DNA of 64,000 nt from Brugia malayi. Its lineage: Eukaryota; Nematoda; Chromadorea; Rhabditida; Onchocercidae. Location: contig NW_025062478.1 in the NCBI RefSeq assembly GCF_000002995.4, positions 2,456,001-2,520,000 of the forward strand. Direction: 5' to 3'. The notes below the pieces were generated by a model. That model was not told where the DNA came from, did no database searches, and was given only the letters and a program-made list of their open reading frames with translations. Of this stretch, positions 35,393 through 48,290 are shown piece by piece (within the stretch, counting starts at the first letter, position 1; every line of letters starts with the position of its first letter). The position numbers were made by a program, and so were the translations under genes.

Positions 35393-36392
35393 AAAATTTG
35401 ATTGTTAATATTATTGATCGCTGAGCGTATATAAATTAAAATGAATTTAAAAGAAAAAAAAAAGTTGAATTTTAGATCAATTTTAAAATAGTATGTAAAT
35501 ATGCTGTTTAAAATACTCCCAAGCGATCTCCTAAATGCAGCTGCATTTTTTTTTTCTTCATTATCTACCTTTTTTTACCTTTTTTTTTTTTATTGTTCAT
35601 TAATCATTATGTTTTATTAGCATAAATATTCCCTAAAGGTTTTTTAAAAATTTTTGTTATTTTTTTGAAATAATTTCAAAAATCTTTCACAATAGGATAT
35701 TAGGAACAATTTATAATAAATTTTGAATATTGAAAAATGAATTAATCACTTTTTTGTAATTTACAATCAATTATTTTTCTTTTTTTTATTAAACAGAGAT
35801 AAAGTAATAATAATAGAATACTAATTAACAATAAATTATTCCTAAAAATTTCTAATCAGTAATCTTTTAAACTTTTTATCAATATTCGGGGAAATTCAAA
35901 TAATATTATACTTCGATAGTAATTGTCCAAAACAATGCATTTAGTGCTATATTATGTTGATGGTATATTTGTTATTGAGAGAAATTCAATTTCATTTTTT
36001 GAAATTTTTTTAATCACTTAAATATATGAAATTTTTTAGATAACAATTAAAACTACACTATTTCCTCCCATACCTGTAATTTATATTTCTTTAAGAAAGA
36101 TAAATTATCTTTATCTTATTATTAAATTTTTATATTTTATTATATATCTTATTAAATTTTTTTTTTTTTTTTTTATTTTATTAGAAAATATTTTATTTAC
36201 AATTTAATTTGCATTTATTTATCGAAATGCCCTAACGATGCGAAATATTTACGATTTTTTATTTTTATTTTATTTTCAAATTATTATTTTTCTTTTTTTT
36301 TCCCTTTTAAATTCTCATCTGTTTTTTCTTTTCATGAATGGTTTCAATGATATAAATGATTTGAACGTCCGCTTTCAATGGTACAATAAGAT

Positions 36393-36825
36393 GATTAAAC
36401 TTTTTAAATCTGAATTTTATTTTTTAAATTTTACATTAAAGCACAAATTTATCACAGTTAAAAATATATTCATTAATACGATTGAAATAAAAGCAATGTT
36501 TTATTATTTAAATATAATTTTGAAGCAAAAAAAAAAAAGAAAAGCAAAATTGGTTCTGTGAGAATATTTCATTAAATTGATAAAATGTCCTTTTTCAATT
36601 GCACTGTAATTTGATTAAACTTTTTAAATTTGAATTTGATTTTTTAAATTTTACAATGAAGGGTAAATTTTAGAAAAATTAATGTATTCATTAATAAGAT
36701 TGAAATACATAATGATTCTTTATTATTTAACTATAATGGCTAAGCAAGAAAAAAAGTATTATCGTTTGTTTCAAAAAAAAAGCAAAATTGATTCTTTGAG
36801 AATATTTCACTAAATTGATATATTC
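36393..36825 (+). repeat. About 210-bp diverged tandem duplication
   Basis: GATTAAACTTTTTAAATCTG at about 36393 recurs at about 36612 and both copies end with AGCAAAATTGRTTCTKTGAG then AATATTTCAYTAAATTGATA. The second carries insertions. It breaks the ORF present in the first. Confidence 0.75.
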
Positions 36826-37127
36826 TAACGACAAAGAAGTTATCAATAATCAATACTGATACTTTATCATATAATGATAAATTTAGAGAACTTAAAACTG
36901 TTAAAATATTTAGCTATCATTAATTAAATTTTCACAAATCTGTAATTTTTAATTAACACTGAACAATTAATTAAGCATTAAGTGATACAAACTATTGATA
37001 GTGTGTGTAAATTATAAGTTTTATTTGATTATTCTTCGATTATTGTTTTATACTTGATACTATCACAAAAAATATAGTAAGTAAAATAATGTAAATATGA
37101 ATAAAGTAACTACAATTTATTGATATT

Positions 37128-37271
37128 GTCAATTTAACTGAATGGAATAATGGGCGCATTTCGATAAGTATTTGAAACGTGGACAAATCCGCTTTATTCG
37201 TACTGTCAATTTAATTGAATGGAATAATGGGCGCATTTCGATAAATATTTGGAGCGTGGACAAATCCGCCT
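37128..37271 (+). repeat. 77-bp tandem duplication, about 90% identical
   Basis: GTCAATTTAACTGAATGGAA to GTGGACAAATCCGC occurs at about 37128 and 37205. The block includes AATGGGCGCATTTCGATAA and is GC-richer than its surroundings. Confidence 0.88.
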
Positions 37272-37869
37272 TTTTTTTATTAGGATTATTTCAGTAATTC
37301 ATTTTAGCGGCGCTAAATGCACATATATTACATTTTGAAGTGATATATTGATTTCGTGATGTGTTGTGACATTTGGATATTTCATTAATTCTGCGCAATT
37401 GTTATAATCTTATAATTGTAAAAGATTTTATCTTTTAATTAATAATGGTCGAATAGTTTTGATTATTATCACTTCAAAAGTACGATGAAAATTTGATTTG
37501 GACTTTTTAAACTTTAGCAATACGCAGTCTATATGATAATAAATCAAATATGATAAAATGTAAACGATGAAAATTTTAGTATAGCAATTCATTGTAGTGA
37601 TAAAATGATGATAAAGTTATCATGAAATTTTGATGAAAGATATACATTCACAGTTTGACATTGAGCAAAAGAAAAAAAGACAAAACCTGATAAATTTGAT
37701 AAAATGTTTTTAATTTTGATAAAAAGGTTTTTTTTGAAAAAGCTAATCAATCCTTCGCATTTTTTCCTTTTTTTTTTTGATTCTGAACTGATTTGTTAAC
37801 TTTTAATTTACAATATGTGAATCCTTTCATTAATTAGTCATTCATACCTAAAGAAAAGAAAAGGTATTA

Positions 37870-38190
37870 AAAAATTTTGATAATAACCATTGAATAGTGA
37901 TGATAGTAATGATAAGATTGATAAGTATAATGATAGGAACTAAAAGGAATTGAGAAAAATCGATAAAATGATAATTACCATAGGATAGTGATGATAAAAA
38001 TGATAAGGTAAAGAAAAAAAAAAACAAAAAACAGGAAAGTCTCGGAGACTTGATAATTACCACTGAATGATGATAATGATTATGATATGATAAACTGAAA
38101 AAAGAGGTGAAATTGAGAAAAATCTCGAAAACTTGATAATCAACAGTGATTAGTGATGATAACAGTGATAAGATAAACTGAAAGATCAAA
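37870..38190 (+). repeat. Degenerate 60-110 bp array, four copies
   Basis: Units share GATAATTACCATTGAATAGT then GATGATAATGATAAG and GAGAAAAATC. The copies are diverged. Confidence 0.6.
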
Positions 38191-38235
38191 TAATAAAGAA
38201 TGAATTGTCGAAGAAAACATTTTTTTGCTTTTAGC

Positions 38236-38435
38236 TATTAGTGCGACAATTGCTCTCTGTCCCCTAATATATAGACGCAAATATTTCTTGAAATTATCTT
38301 TTTTGCAAACTTTATTATTACATTAAATATTTTTCTTCTGACACTGTAAGACAAGCGCAAAAGGAAAATGAACTTTTTCCGCCCAAACAGAAATTGTATT
38401 TGTGCAGGGAGAAAAGAAGAATTGTCGCATAGAAA
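38236..38435. mobile_element. Possible small terminal-inverted-repeat element
   Basis: TAGTGCGACAATTGCTCTCT at the left and the reverse complement of AGAAGAATTGTCGCATAGAA at the right share TGCGACAATT exactly and resemble each other for about 25 bases. About 200 bp, non-coding. No clear target-site duplication seen, so MITE status is tentative. Confidence 0.35.
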
Positions 38436-38669
38436 TATTTTCATTTTCTAGCATTTTCATCTTAAGTATATTTTATATATATTTAAGTGTATATTTAATT
38501 AATTAAACTTTGTTTATTTTAGTTAATTAGTGTAAGTTTTCAAATGTAAAGAAAATTAGTCAATTTTTTCAGAACATTTGATACGTTTTTTAAAATTTCA
38601 ATCATAAATTTTGCAAAGTTCTCTTTTTATTTAAACGAAACTCAAAGAGAAATGTTATAACACTTTTTT

Positions 38670-38729
38670 GCGTATTTACTATTATTATTATCAATTATTA
38701 ATTATTGTCATCATTACCATTATTATTAC

Positions 38730-38817
<88 letters not shown>

Positions 38818-38835
38818 GCTATTATTAATTGTTAT
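38670..38835 (+). repeat. (ATT)n microsatellite
   Basis: Over 40 nearly pure ATT/TTA triplets. The poly-Ile, poly-Leu and poly-Asn ORFs on either strand are by-products of it. Confidence 0.95.
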
Positions 38836-39709
38836 TATTTTAATCGACATAAGATTGAAATTAAAAATGTTATTCAATTTTTCATTTTCTATATTAATTT
38901 TACTTCTACCAGTCAATTTTCTAAAAAAAAAAAGTAGCTATCCATTATAAAATCTTAAAATTCAAAATTGAGAAAATAAAAAAAAGACGAAAGAATGAAA
39001 TAACTAAAATAAATGGAATATTAGAAATCAATTAATTGGATCAAATTATCAGATTAATTAAATTACATTCTAGAAAAAAGGGCAAAATGCGCAAACTTAA
39101 AAATATTTGATATAATTTTAGCGGTAAATGATAGGTAAGCATTAATTCATAGTTGTTTATTATTTTGAAATAATTTATAAAGCATTTAAATTTTAGTATG
39201 ATTTTGTACAAAAAAATCAAATTACTCTTTATTAAGAATAAAAAAGTATAACAATTAATTTTTATCTTTTATTTTGTTTTTTTTTTTTTTGAAAAAAATT
39301 TTAATAAATATTCATTGTATTGCTGAGGTCAATCGATCGATTAAATTGATCAACCAGACAGACTGATTGAAAATCTTTTCAGATTTTAATTTGAGTGTGA
39401 ATTAATTATAGCATTAAAATGGACAATGAATACCAGAGCTAATTTGCATAATTATTTATAAGTTTGATTATGAGCTTGAAATTATGATTAATTGAGTAAT
39501 TTAAATATAAATTTTGAAATGGAAGAAATTTGCATCCATTGATTTATCACATATTTTAGAATGTTGAAAATTTTTCATCAAAAATTAAATAAATAACTTA
39601 AATAACTGAAATTAAAGGAACTTGCATATGAATTAGATATATAATTTAAGTGCAAAAAAAAAAAGAAAACTTTTACACTAATAGTATTTTAATTACTATA
39701 ACATATTTA

Positions 39710-39925
39710 TTTAGGGAAATATTTATATTTTGATTTACCCAACAAACAAATAAAATATTTCGATTTACCTGGCAAACAAAATATTTTGATTTACCCAACA
39801 AACAAATAAAATATTTCGATTTACCCCACAAACAAATAAAATATTTTGATGTATCTGACAAACAAATAAAATTTGTTATTGTCATCCTATAATTACCCTA
39901 ATATCTTAATTTACCCAACAAACGT
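39710..39925 (+). repeat. About 36-bp array of TTTACCCAACAAACAAATAAA
   Basis: Six to seven units combining ATATTTYGATTTACC, YRRCAAACAAATAAA; lengths vary from 30 to 38. The minus-strand ORF with repeated KYFICL is an artefact of the array. Confidence 0.82.
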
Positions 39926-40189
39926 GAAATCTTAACGTGAAATCCGTATCGTAATGAACTGTTTTGCTCATCGTACTTTCACAAATAATAAACGTACTTA
40001 ACAAACGTTTCCAAATATTCGTTTGAAAATTTGAAAATGTTTACATTTTATTAAACTAATTTAATGCTTAATCAGTATTAGTCTCTTTCTATCATCAAAT
40101 CTTCAAAAAAAAAAAAAAATGAAATTCAACAAAACTTAGTGTATTATGATGAGAAGATGGAAATGATATTGATCGGAAATTTTCAATCG

Positions 40190-40380
40190 ATCTGTTAAAT
40201 TAATCAATATCAATCAGTATCTGTTAAGTTAATCAATATCTATTCAATCGATATCTATCAACGTACCGGTCTACTTAATCAATATCAATCAATAAACCAA
40301 TCAACATTTGTTAAATTAATCAGCATCTGCTCAAACCACTATTGATCAATATACCAATCAACAACTGCTCGAATCAATAT
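40190..40380 (+). repeat. Degenerate TTAATCAATATCAATC array
   Basis: Short units alternating AATCAATATCAATC and ATCTGTTAARTTAATC, eight or more, strongly diverged. Confidence 0.55.
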
Positions 40381-40815
40381 CAATTTAAAAACAATGAATG
40401 AAATAAAGAATCAATCCTTTGCTTAGTAATTTGATTTATTTATTTGTAAAAGAAAATGTAAACAAAATAGTAAACAACTGTAATAGTTGAAATAAATTAA
40501 AACTAATGAAATATGAGAAATTTTTGAATGTTTAATAGTTCAAATAGATCAAACACTCCTCTATTATCATTTTTGTTATCTTTTATCATTTCAGTTGCTA
40601 TATAGTACTATTATTTATTAATTAGTTGTTTACCTTATTTATTTCTTATATTATTTACTAATTATTTATTTATTATATTATTTACTAATTATTTATTTAT
40701 TATATTATTTACTAATTATTTAGCACATCAATAATATCAATATGAAAAAAATCATTTATTATTATTTGTTACAACGCATCTATCATTCTTATAATTCACC
40801 GTAATGTAATCATAA

Positions 40816-40872
40816 ATCGTTCATCCGGAAGGAAATACACCAAAATAAAACCATGAATCGTTCATCCGGAAG
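40816..40872 (+). repeat. 41-bp duplicate carrying ETS-like ATCCGGAAG
   Basis: ATCGTTCATCCGGAAG occurs at 40816-40831 and exactly again at 40857-40872. CCGGAAG is the ETS core. It lies 70-110 bases before an acceptor-like TTTTTTCAG and an ATG at 40942. Confidence 0.7.
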
Positions 40873-40941
40873 CGAATGCATCGAATACGGAAATCAAATC
40901 ATTCATTCATGAATATTTCTTCTTTTTTCAGACGATCAAAA

Positions 40942-41046
40942 ATGTCTCGTTATCATGCTGGAACATCATTGATTATCACTATTTCCATTCTCTCTCTCTC
41001 TGATAAGATCCTTAAATATTCAACTTTAACAAACATTAATCAATAA
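40942..41046 (+). CDS. Doubtful 34-codon ORF, possible small secreted peptide
   Basis: An ATG sits ten bases after a very good acceptor (TCTTTTTTCAG|ACGATCAAAA), the arrangement expected of a trans-spliced nematode mRNA. The ORF MSRYHAGTSLIITISILSLS then DKILKYSTLTNINQ has a hydrophobic start like a weak signal peptide. No domain, no donor. It could be chance. Confidence 0.15.
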   Translation: MSRYHAGTSLIITISILSLSDKILKYSTLTNINQ

Positions 41047-42096
41047 CTCAATTTTCGAAATTAATAACTCAATGTAAACATTTAAAATTATTACTGTAAA
41101 TATTAAAAGTAATAAAATTAAGAAAGAATTAAATTAATAATTCGATATGATAATATTTCTTACTACAAATAATTTATATTAATTCATATATACCAGTAAC
41201 CAAGAGTAAAGAGTAATTTTTTTTAATTAAAAATAAATTTTAATTACTATTATGGCATACAAAACTTACAAAAACTTTTTTTTCATTAATTAATTTCTTT
41301 TTATTACAAAGAAATATTTATTAAAAAAAAAAAAAAAATTAATCAATAACTTTAATAATTTCTTTTTTGTTAGAATTTCTTCTTTTTTTAACATTTTTTT
41401 TTTATAATTCAAAATTTTTAAATTAATTTTATACATAGCTAAATGATACGGTCATTTTACTGAATAATGCCGGAAATGAGTGATTTATTTGATTGATTAC
41501 TTTTTTCTTTTAACTAAAATTCAAAATTTAGTTACAAATTTTTTTTTTCTTTTTTTTTGCAAATTAGAGAAAAAGAATAAAATTTGCGATTTTTTTTTTT
41601 TTTTTTTGAAAAAAAGCAAGAAAAAAATTAAAGAAAACAGTGTTTCTTATTTGATATATGTAAAAAAAAAAGAAAATTAAATATAAAAAAAAAAATTCGT
41701 TTTCGTTTTTTTTTTTTTTTTTCGAAATTAAAAGAAAATATTAAATATATAAAATTTAAATCAAAAGAGCAACTTAACATTTCTTAATATAATGCAAAAT
41801 TAGTAGATGTGAATCACATTGTTTGTAAATTATTTTCTTTTTTTATGCATATCATGCATGAGCATGCATGCATGCATGCAAGTATGCAAGTATGCATGCT
41901 TGAAATGAATGATAAATTGATAGAATATTTTGAATTCAATCTTATCAGTATGATTTATCAATAAATTATTTGATTAATTGATAATTATTTAAGGGAGCTA
42001 TTAAGTGATATCACTAATAACTTAATAATATATGCAAATAAAAATGATTTATGATTAATCTTTAAAAAAAAAAAGACAAAAAAATTTTTTGTTCAC

Positions 42097-42112
42097 ATTG
42101 CGCATGCGCAAT
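42097..42112. promoter_or_regulatory. Perfect 16-bp palindrome with NRF-1 consensus
   Basis: ATTGCGCATGCGCAAT is fully self-complementary and contains TGCGCATGCGCA, the NRF-1/Ewg-type consensus, in a setting that is otherwise about 80% AT. AAGCGCAT follows 11 bases later. 8.3 kb upstream of the papilin ATG. Confidence 0.45.
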
Positions 42113-43369
42113 TGGTTAAGTAAGCGCATAAATTATCAGAGAAAAAGTTATTACTTCAATTTTAATTCTCTTTTTTTTCTAACAAATAAAATTGTAGAAA
42201 TAGTAATAAGAAAAATATTAAAATGTACTTTTTGAAAAAGACAATTTGAAAAATTAACTAAAATAAAAAGATGGAAAAAATTTTTTTTTCAAATTTTACA
42301 AAACAGAAAGCAATTATTTCATTTTTTTTTTTTTTAATTTGATGTATATTAATTAGTATAAAGAAATTTAAACGATCATTTAATTTGTGACATTTAACAA
42401 CAACTGACTTTTAATCTTATCACAGTAAATTTAAATGAATTTATGATAGCAAACGATTTCATTTCAGATTGATATTTCTAGCTGTCAGCAAATTAACTTT
42501 TACTTTTTTCCCATACCAGAAAATGATGAAAACGAAAAAATGATTTATTAATTCTTACATTATCGTTGTAAATGTTATTTTGTAGTATTTCATTTTTTAA
42601 TATTAAAAAAAAAGAATTAATTATACAAATAATATTTAATTAAAAATATTCTGAATTTAAGGTGCAATTAAACAAAATATTCAGAATTAAATATATAATA
42701 TTCAGATATTTAAGTAATACAATCATTAATAAATAACTTAGAAAATAGCTTATTATGATATTTTTTTTTTACAATTATTATCACAAATACTAATAATTCA
42801 TTTAATCATTATAGCTTGCAATTAATTTAATTAAGTATTAATTCAAAACAGTTTTAACAAATTGAAATTTTTTATCAATACTAACTAACTATAATTATTA
42901 ATTTGATAATAAAGGTAAGTTTTATATGCAACATACAAATTTAGTGTTGAATTTTATATATTATATATTTGAATATATTTTATTTGATTTTGTATTTTTA
43001 GGATAATTCCGGAAAAGCATAAAAATTCAGAATCAACCGGATTACATACTACCTATATTAGCTTATCATATATCATCAAATAATCATCATATCATCATTA
43101 CTTCGTAATTTTATACCAGGAAATGAAAAAAAAAAAAAAAAAAAACAATGTGTTATCAAATAAATCAAATTTTTACATTTTTTAATTTTATTAAGAGAGA
43201 AAAGAAAAAAGAGAGGGAGAGAGAGAGAAAGAGAGAGAATGAAAAGAATAGAAATTAAAAAGCTAATTCACTAATAACATAAATATGTATTGTTTGGATT
43301 TTAAGTATTTCTATTCTTTTTAAATTATTAATAAATCTTTTTTCTTTTTTTGATTTCTGATTATTTACA

Positions 43370-44222
43370 CAGATTTTATGAAATTATTGACAAATGTTTT
43401 ATTTTTCCTGATAATTTCTTAATTAATTACATGGAATTTATAAAATTATTAATAAATTTTTTCCGATAATTTACATAAAATTCGTAGAATTATTGATGAA
43501 TGATTTTTTTTTTTTTTTTTTTTTGATAATTTAAATAGAATTTCAAAAATTATGGATAAATTTTTTTTTGATAATTTAAACAAATTTTATAAAATTATTG
43601 ATAGTTTTTTTTGGGGGGGGAATTTATACAGAATTTATAAAATTATTGATAACACTTTTTTTGGATAATTTATACAAAATTTATAAAATTATTAACAATT
43701 TTTTTTTCTTTCACAATTTAGTACATTTTCTAAAATTATTGTTAACTTTTTTTTCTGATAATTTGTGAAAAATTGATAAAATTATTGATAAATATCATTT
43801 CTCTGATAATTTACGCACAATTTATAAAATTATTGATAACTTTTTTTTGGATAGTTTAAATGGAATTTATAAAATTATTAACAATTTTCTTTTTTTTTTC
43901 ACAGTTTAGTGCAATTTCTAAAATTATTGTTAACTTTTTTTTCTGATAATTTACACAAAATTGATAAAATTATCGATAAATAAATCTGATAATTTAGACA
44001 AAATTGATAAAATTATTGATAAATAAATCTGATAATTTAGACAAAATTGATAAAATTATTGATAAATAAATCTGATAATTTATGCAAAATTGATAAAATT
44101 ATTGATAAATAAATCTGATAATTTTGACAAAATTGATAAAATTATTAATAAATAAATCTGATAATTTAGACAAAATTGATAAAATTATTGATAAATAAAA
44201 TTTCTTTGATAATTTACAGAGA
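43370..44222 (+). repeat. About 42-bp array of AAATTGATAAAATTATTGAT
   Basis: About 20 units built on RAATTKATAAAATTATTGAT and a TCTGATAATTTA block. The left part is diverged, with T-runs and an 8-G run; the right part (43960-44200) is almost pure 42-bp units, suggesting expansion at that end. Confidence 0.88.
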
Positions 44223-44230
44223 ATTTCTAG

Positions 44231-44317
44231 AATGGTATTGATTTGCAATTAGAAATAGCATTGAAAGATACTTTACCCGCAACACCAACTAATCAAACTC
44301 ACAATTTGGTGCTGTAA
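44231..44317 (+). CDS. Orphan exon candidate ending in a stop codon
   Basis: After TTTACAG and TTTCTAG acceptor-like sites a 28-codon frame reads NGIDLQLEIALKDTLPATPT then NQTHNLVL and TAA. Its composition is coding-like, unlike everything around it. No partner exon is found. It might be a gene relic or a distant terminal exon. Confidence 0.18.
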   Translation, partial: NGIDLQLEIALKDTLPATPTNQTHNLVL

Positions 44318-44350
44318 ACAATGCAGCATATGGTTATTTGTTAGTTTATC

Positions 44351-44670
44351 AATAAATAAATATGTCATAGTGATATTTCATTTTGTTAAATATCACTAAA
44401 TTTATTATATTGTTTACTTTTCCTTTTAAAAAAATGAAATTAATAAGTAAACAAATTGTTATAATTAATAATCAAATATTGATAATTAAATTTAAAAAAA
44501 ATAATAAATAAATATGTTAAAATATAAATAAATAAATATGTCATAGTGATATTTCATTTTGTTAAATATCACTAAATTTATTATATTGTTTACTTTTCCT
44601 TTTAAAAAAAATGAAATTAATAAGTAAACAAATTGTTATAATTCTTAATCAAATATTAATAATTAAATTT
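44351..44670 (+). repeat. 176-bp-spaced duplication, about 140 bp long
   Basis: AATAAATAAATATGTCATAG to AAACAAATTGTTATAATT occurs at about 44351 and 44527, nearly identical. Each copy holds a small hairpin AGTGATATTT..AAATATCACT. Confidence 0.85.
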
Positions 44671-46715
44671 ATACATGTGCTTTCTTTATTATTATTAATA
44701 AATTTAGTAAAATCAATTAATATAGCATTTGATAAATGACTTTTTTCTTTTTAAGAATTATATTTAAGAATTATTAAGACTTATAATTCTTAAATTAAAA
44801 AACATCGACTTTTTTTTTTAATTTAATTGTTTGTTTGATTATATTTTTTTTTAAATTATTATTTACAATAATTTTGAAAATTGTCCATTTTTTTTTTCCA
44901 TTTTTATTTTTGCTCTTTAAATATATATAAAAGGAAAAAAAAAGTGTTCCATCGTTAAATTTTGATTTCATCAATTTGTTAAATTTTAATATATTTGAAA
45001 TTACACAGTTATTAAAAATGAAATTGCTAACATTTTAGTTTTAATAATTATCATAACAATTTCATTTCAACATACGAATGAAATATGAATATTTCATAAA
45101 TTTAAATTGATAAAAAATAAACTGTATTGCAAATTAAAATTTTTTTAAATTAACAAAAAAAATAAATTTGATTTTTAATTTTTTAAAAAATTAAAAAAGA
45201 TATATTTTACGAATACCAATTTACGAACGATTATTATAAATATAAAAATAGCTGATATAATAATATATTTATCTTTTTTATTTCTTTATCAAACTTTTTT
45301 TTTTCTTTTTTCTTTTTTTTGTGTTTCAAAATAGAAAATATTTTATGGTACCAAAAAAAAAAAAAAAAAAAAAGCGATTAAAGAATAAATACTAACAATA
45401 TAAGGGTCATTTTATTTTGGATTAGTCATAATGGAACATCTGGACGATAAACAAAAAAAAAATATTACTTTTGCCTGAATTACCGTTTAAGAGATTTCCG
45501 GAATTATTCTATTGCATAATAATGCAATGTTATTGCAACAAATTTTTTTTATTTTTTTTTTTAAATTTTTAAAATTTAATACAAAATTTAAAAAATAAGA
45601 AAAACTAATCTTTAAAACTATCAAAAATATTCTTTCGCTTTTTTTTTTGTTTTGTTTTTCTTTTTTGTTACAAAAATTATGGTCGATTATTGAGTGTGTA
45701 AAAATTTAAACTGAATAAAATTTGTTTTTAGTAAGCAAAACCATCTGCTTTCTATTGTTTTTGTATTATTATAATTACATTGTATAATGATTATTGAATA
45801 ATTAATGGAATGGATAATTGTTATGCAACTAAAAGAATGACATATGTTCAATTGTTTAATTGTTTATTTGTTGAGTAAAATGTTGTATTCAAATAAAATC
45901 ACTCATAAATTCTGATCGAACACTAAACCATTAGCATAAGTAATGTATTTCGAAGAATTATTTATTTTTGTTTTATTGGTGCTCAGATGTTTATTGATAT
46001 GATATGATATGATATGATATTATTTCCAAATTTGAATACAGCTAATAAATTAAACCAAAGGCAAGAAATTTTTTAATTTAATTTAGCAAGCTAAAAAGAT
46101 TAAAATGTAATTATTATTAATTTAAAAAAAAAAAAAATGATATGATATAGTATAATATAATCTCGTATGATGTATAATGATATGATATGATTACCATCTC
46201 AAAATAAATATAAATAATAGTTAAATTTTCAACAAAAAATTTCATTTAATTTAGATAACTAAATTATTAATAATGTCAACAAAAAAAAAAAAAAAAGATT
46301 TCGTCAAAATTAAAATTAAATTTAAATTTTTCATTTGAATATAAAATTTAATTTTAATATGCTTATATAGAAAGAAAATTGATTGATAGATAGATGAAAG
46401 GTTGATTATTTGAGATGGTAGTAGTTGTAAGTAGAATTTAATAGCTAAATGGTCAAAGATCAATCAGGTCATTAACTTTGGTTACTTTTGTTACAAAGTG
46501 AAAATGATGAATTAATTCTAGCTATTCCACTTTTAGCTTACAATCACTATAGGATATAACAACCTGTTGCAAACGATCCAAGTTCAAACCGATTCGATCA
46601 TCCAAACAATTTATCTTTCTTTCCTCTTTCCTTCCTTCTTTCCTTCCTTTCATTCAAAATTTCAATGGGATAATGTTGCTTCCATCTTCTTATCTGTACA
46701 TTTTAACTTAATTTG

Positions 46716-46995
46716 AATTTATCACATTCTGATATTTCATTATCAATAAAAGTTATACTTTTATCTTTAATGTTGTTATATTATCAATATCGAATTTATA
46801 GTAACTATAAATTTATCACATTCTGATATTTCATTATCAATAAAAGTTATACTTTTATCTTTAATGTTGTTCTATTATCAATATCAAATTTATAGTAACT
46901 ATGAATTTATCACATTCTGATATTCCATTATCAATAAAACTTATACTTTTATCTTTAATGTTGTTATATTATCAATATCGCTTTAATTGATTATC
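46716..46995 (+). repeat. 93-95 bp tandem array, three copies plus decayed tail
   Basis: AATTTATCACATTCTGATAT starts at about 46716, 46809 and 46904. Diverged pieces (CTGATATTTCATTATC, TTATATTATCAATATCG) continue to about 47225. Confidence 0.85.
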
Positions 46996-47859
46996 ATTGT
47001 ATTATTTGATTAATTCTGATATTTCATTATCATTAAAATTTATACTTTTTTAAAAGTTAATAGGTTATCATTGCATTATTTGGTTAATTAATGTGAAATA
47101 TTAATCAGCACTACTTTCATTATCATTAAAATTTGTACTTTTATCTTATCACAACTTTTTTTCGATGAAATTATTGATGAATAAAAGTATATGCGTTAAT
47201 ATTGTTATATTATCAATATCGCCTTAATTGATTATCTTTTTATTATTTTATTAATTAATGTAAAAGATTAATTGGTGCTACTTACTGTTAAAGTTTATGT
47301 GATCCTAAAATTATCACTGTTTTATTTCTCATCTAGTACCTAGCAAAATATTAAATGTGAACTGATATAGTCTGGGAAATTTTGATAAGCTGAAGTAGTT
47401 TATCAGATTGGATGCTGTTCTAAACACTTCTATCAATGAGAAAAACTAAAAGAAATAATTTGATGATTTGTTATCACTTTTGACAAAATGATAAGACTAC
47501 ACTTGATGCATTGTCATTATGTGAAGTATTTTGTTGAATTTCTCAAAGAATCTAATAATTATGATAATTTAATTAATTAATTAATTAATTAAATATTTCA
47601 TTGAATGGAAAGTATTAGAACTATTATTCAATATAGCAATTTAACTTCTCCATTTTCACTTTATCTTTTCATTTTTGCATATTATTATTTTTTTTTCATG
47701 ATTAGTTTCATTTTAAATTATTGAAATGTTTATTGCAATTATGTGCTACTGATAATGTGATGGAATTTTTGCACCTTATCATATCTATTTGTTTCATTTC
47801 ATATAAAAAATGATATATGTCGTTTAAATGATAAAAGTAAAAAGTACTGATATCATCCG

Positions 47860-48290
47860 ATTACTGATAACTTTAATTTTTAAAGTGTTAAAGTTTAGCG
47901 ATTAATAGTTTTGTTAACTGATAGTGTTAAAGATTAGTAGTTATCACTATCAGTAGGTATCATTGATTATCATTGTTAGCAGATATCACTAAAAATGGTA
48001 GTCCACTGATATCATCAGATTATTGATAAGTTTAAGGATAGCAATTAGGTCAAAAATTAACAGTTATCATTGTTGGTAGATAACATTAAGATTACCAGTC
48101 TACTGGTATCATCAAATTATCAGTAGCTTATTGGAAATAAATAATGTCAAAGGTTAATAATTATCAATACTAGTAGATATGATTGAGATTAGTAGTCTAC
48201 TGATATCATCAAATTACTGATAACTTTAAGGAGTTTGATAATGTCTAAGATTATTAATTATCATTATTAGTGTATATGTATCATTAAAAT
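47860..48290 (+). repeat. Degenerate 80-115 bp array
   Basis: Four to five copies of AGTCTACTGATATCATCARATTAYTGATAA followed by AGTTATCATT.TTRGTAGATA, well diverged. Confidence 0.6.

Noticed and set aside
36238..36561. 107-codon ORF rich in Phe, Leu, Asn
   Set aside because: AT-rich chance ORF; its tandem duplicate at 36612 is not open.
38668..38950. Poly-Ile, poly-Leu and poly-Asn ORFs
   Set aside because: (ATT)n microsatellite.
39673..39885. Minus-strand ORF with repeated KYFICL
   Set aside because: Artefact of the 36-bp array.
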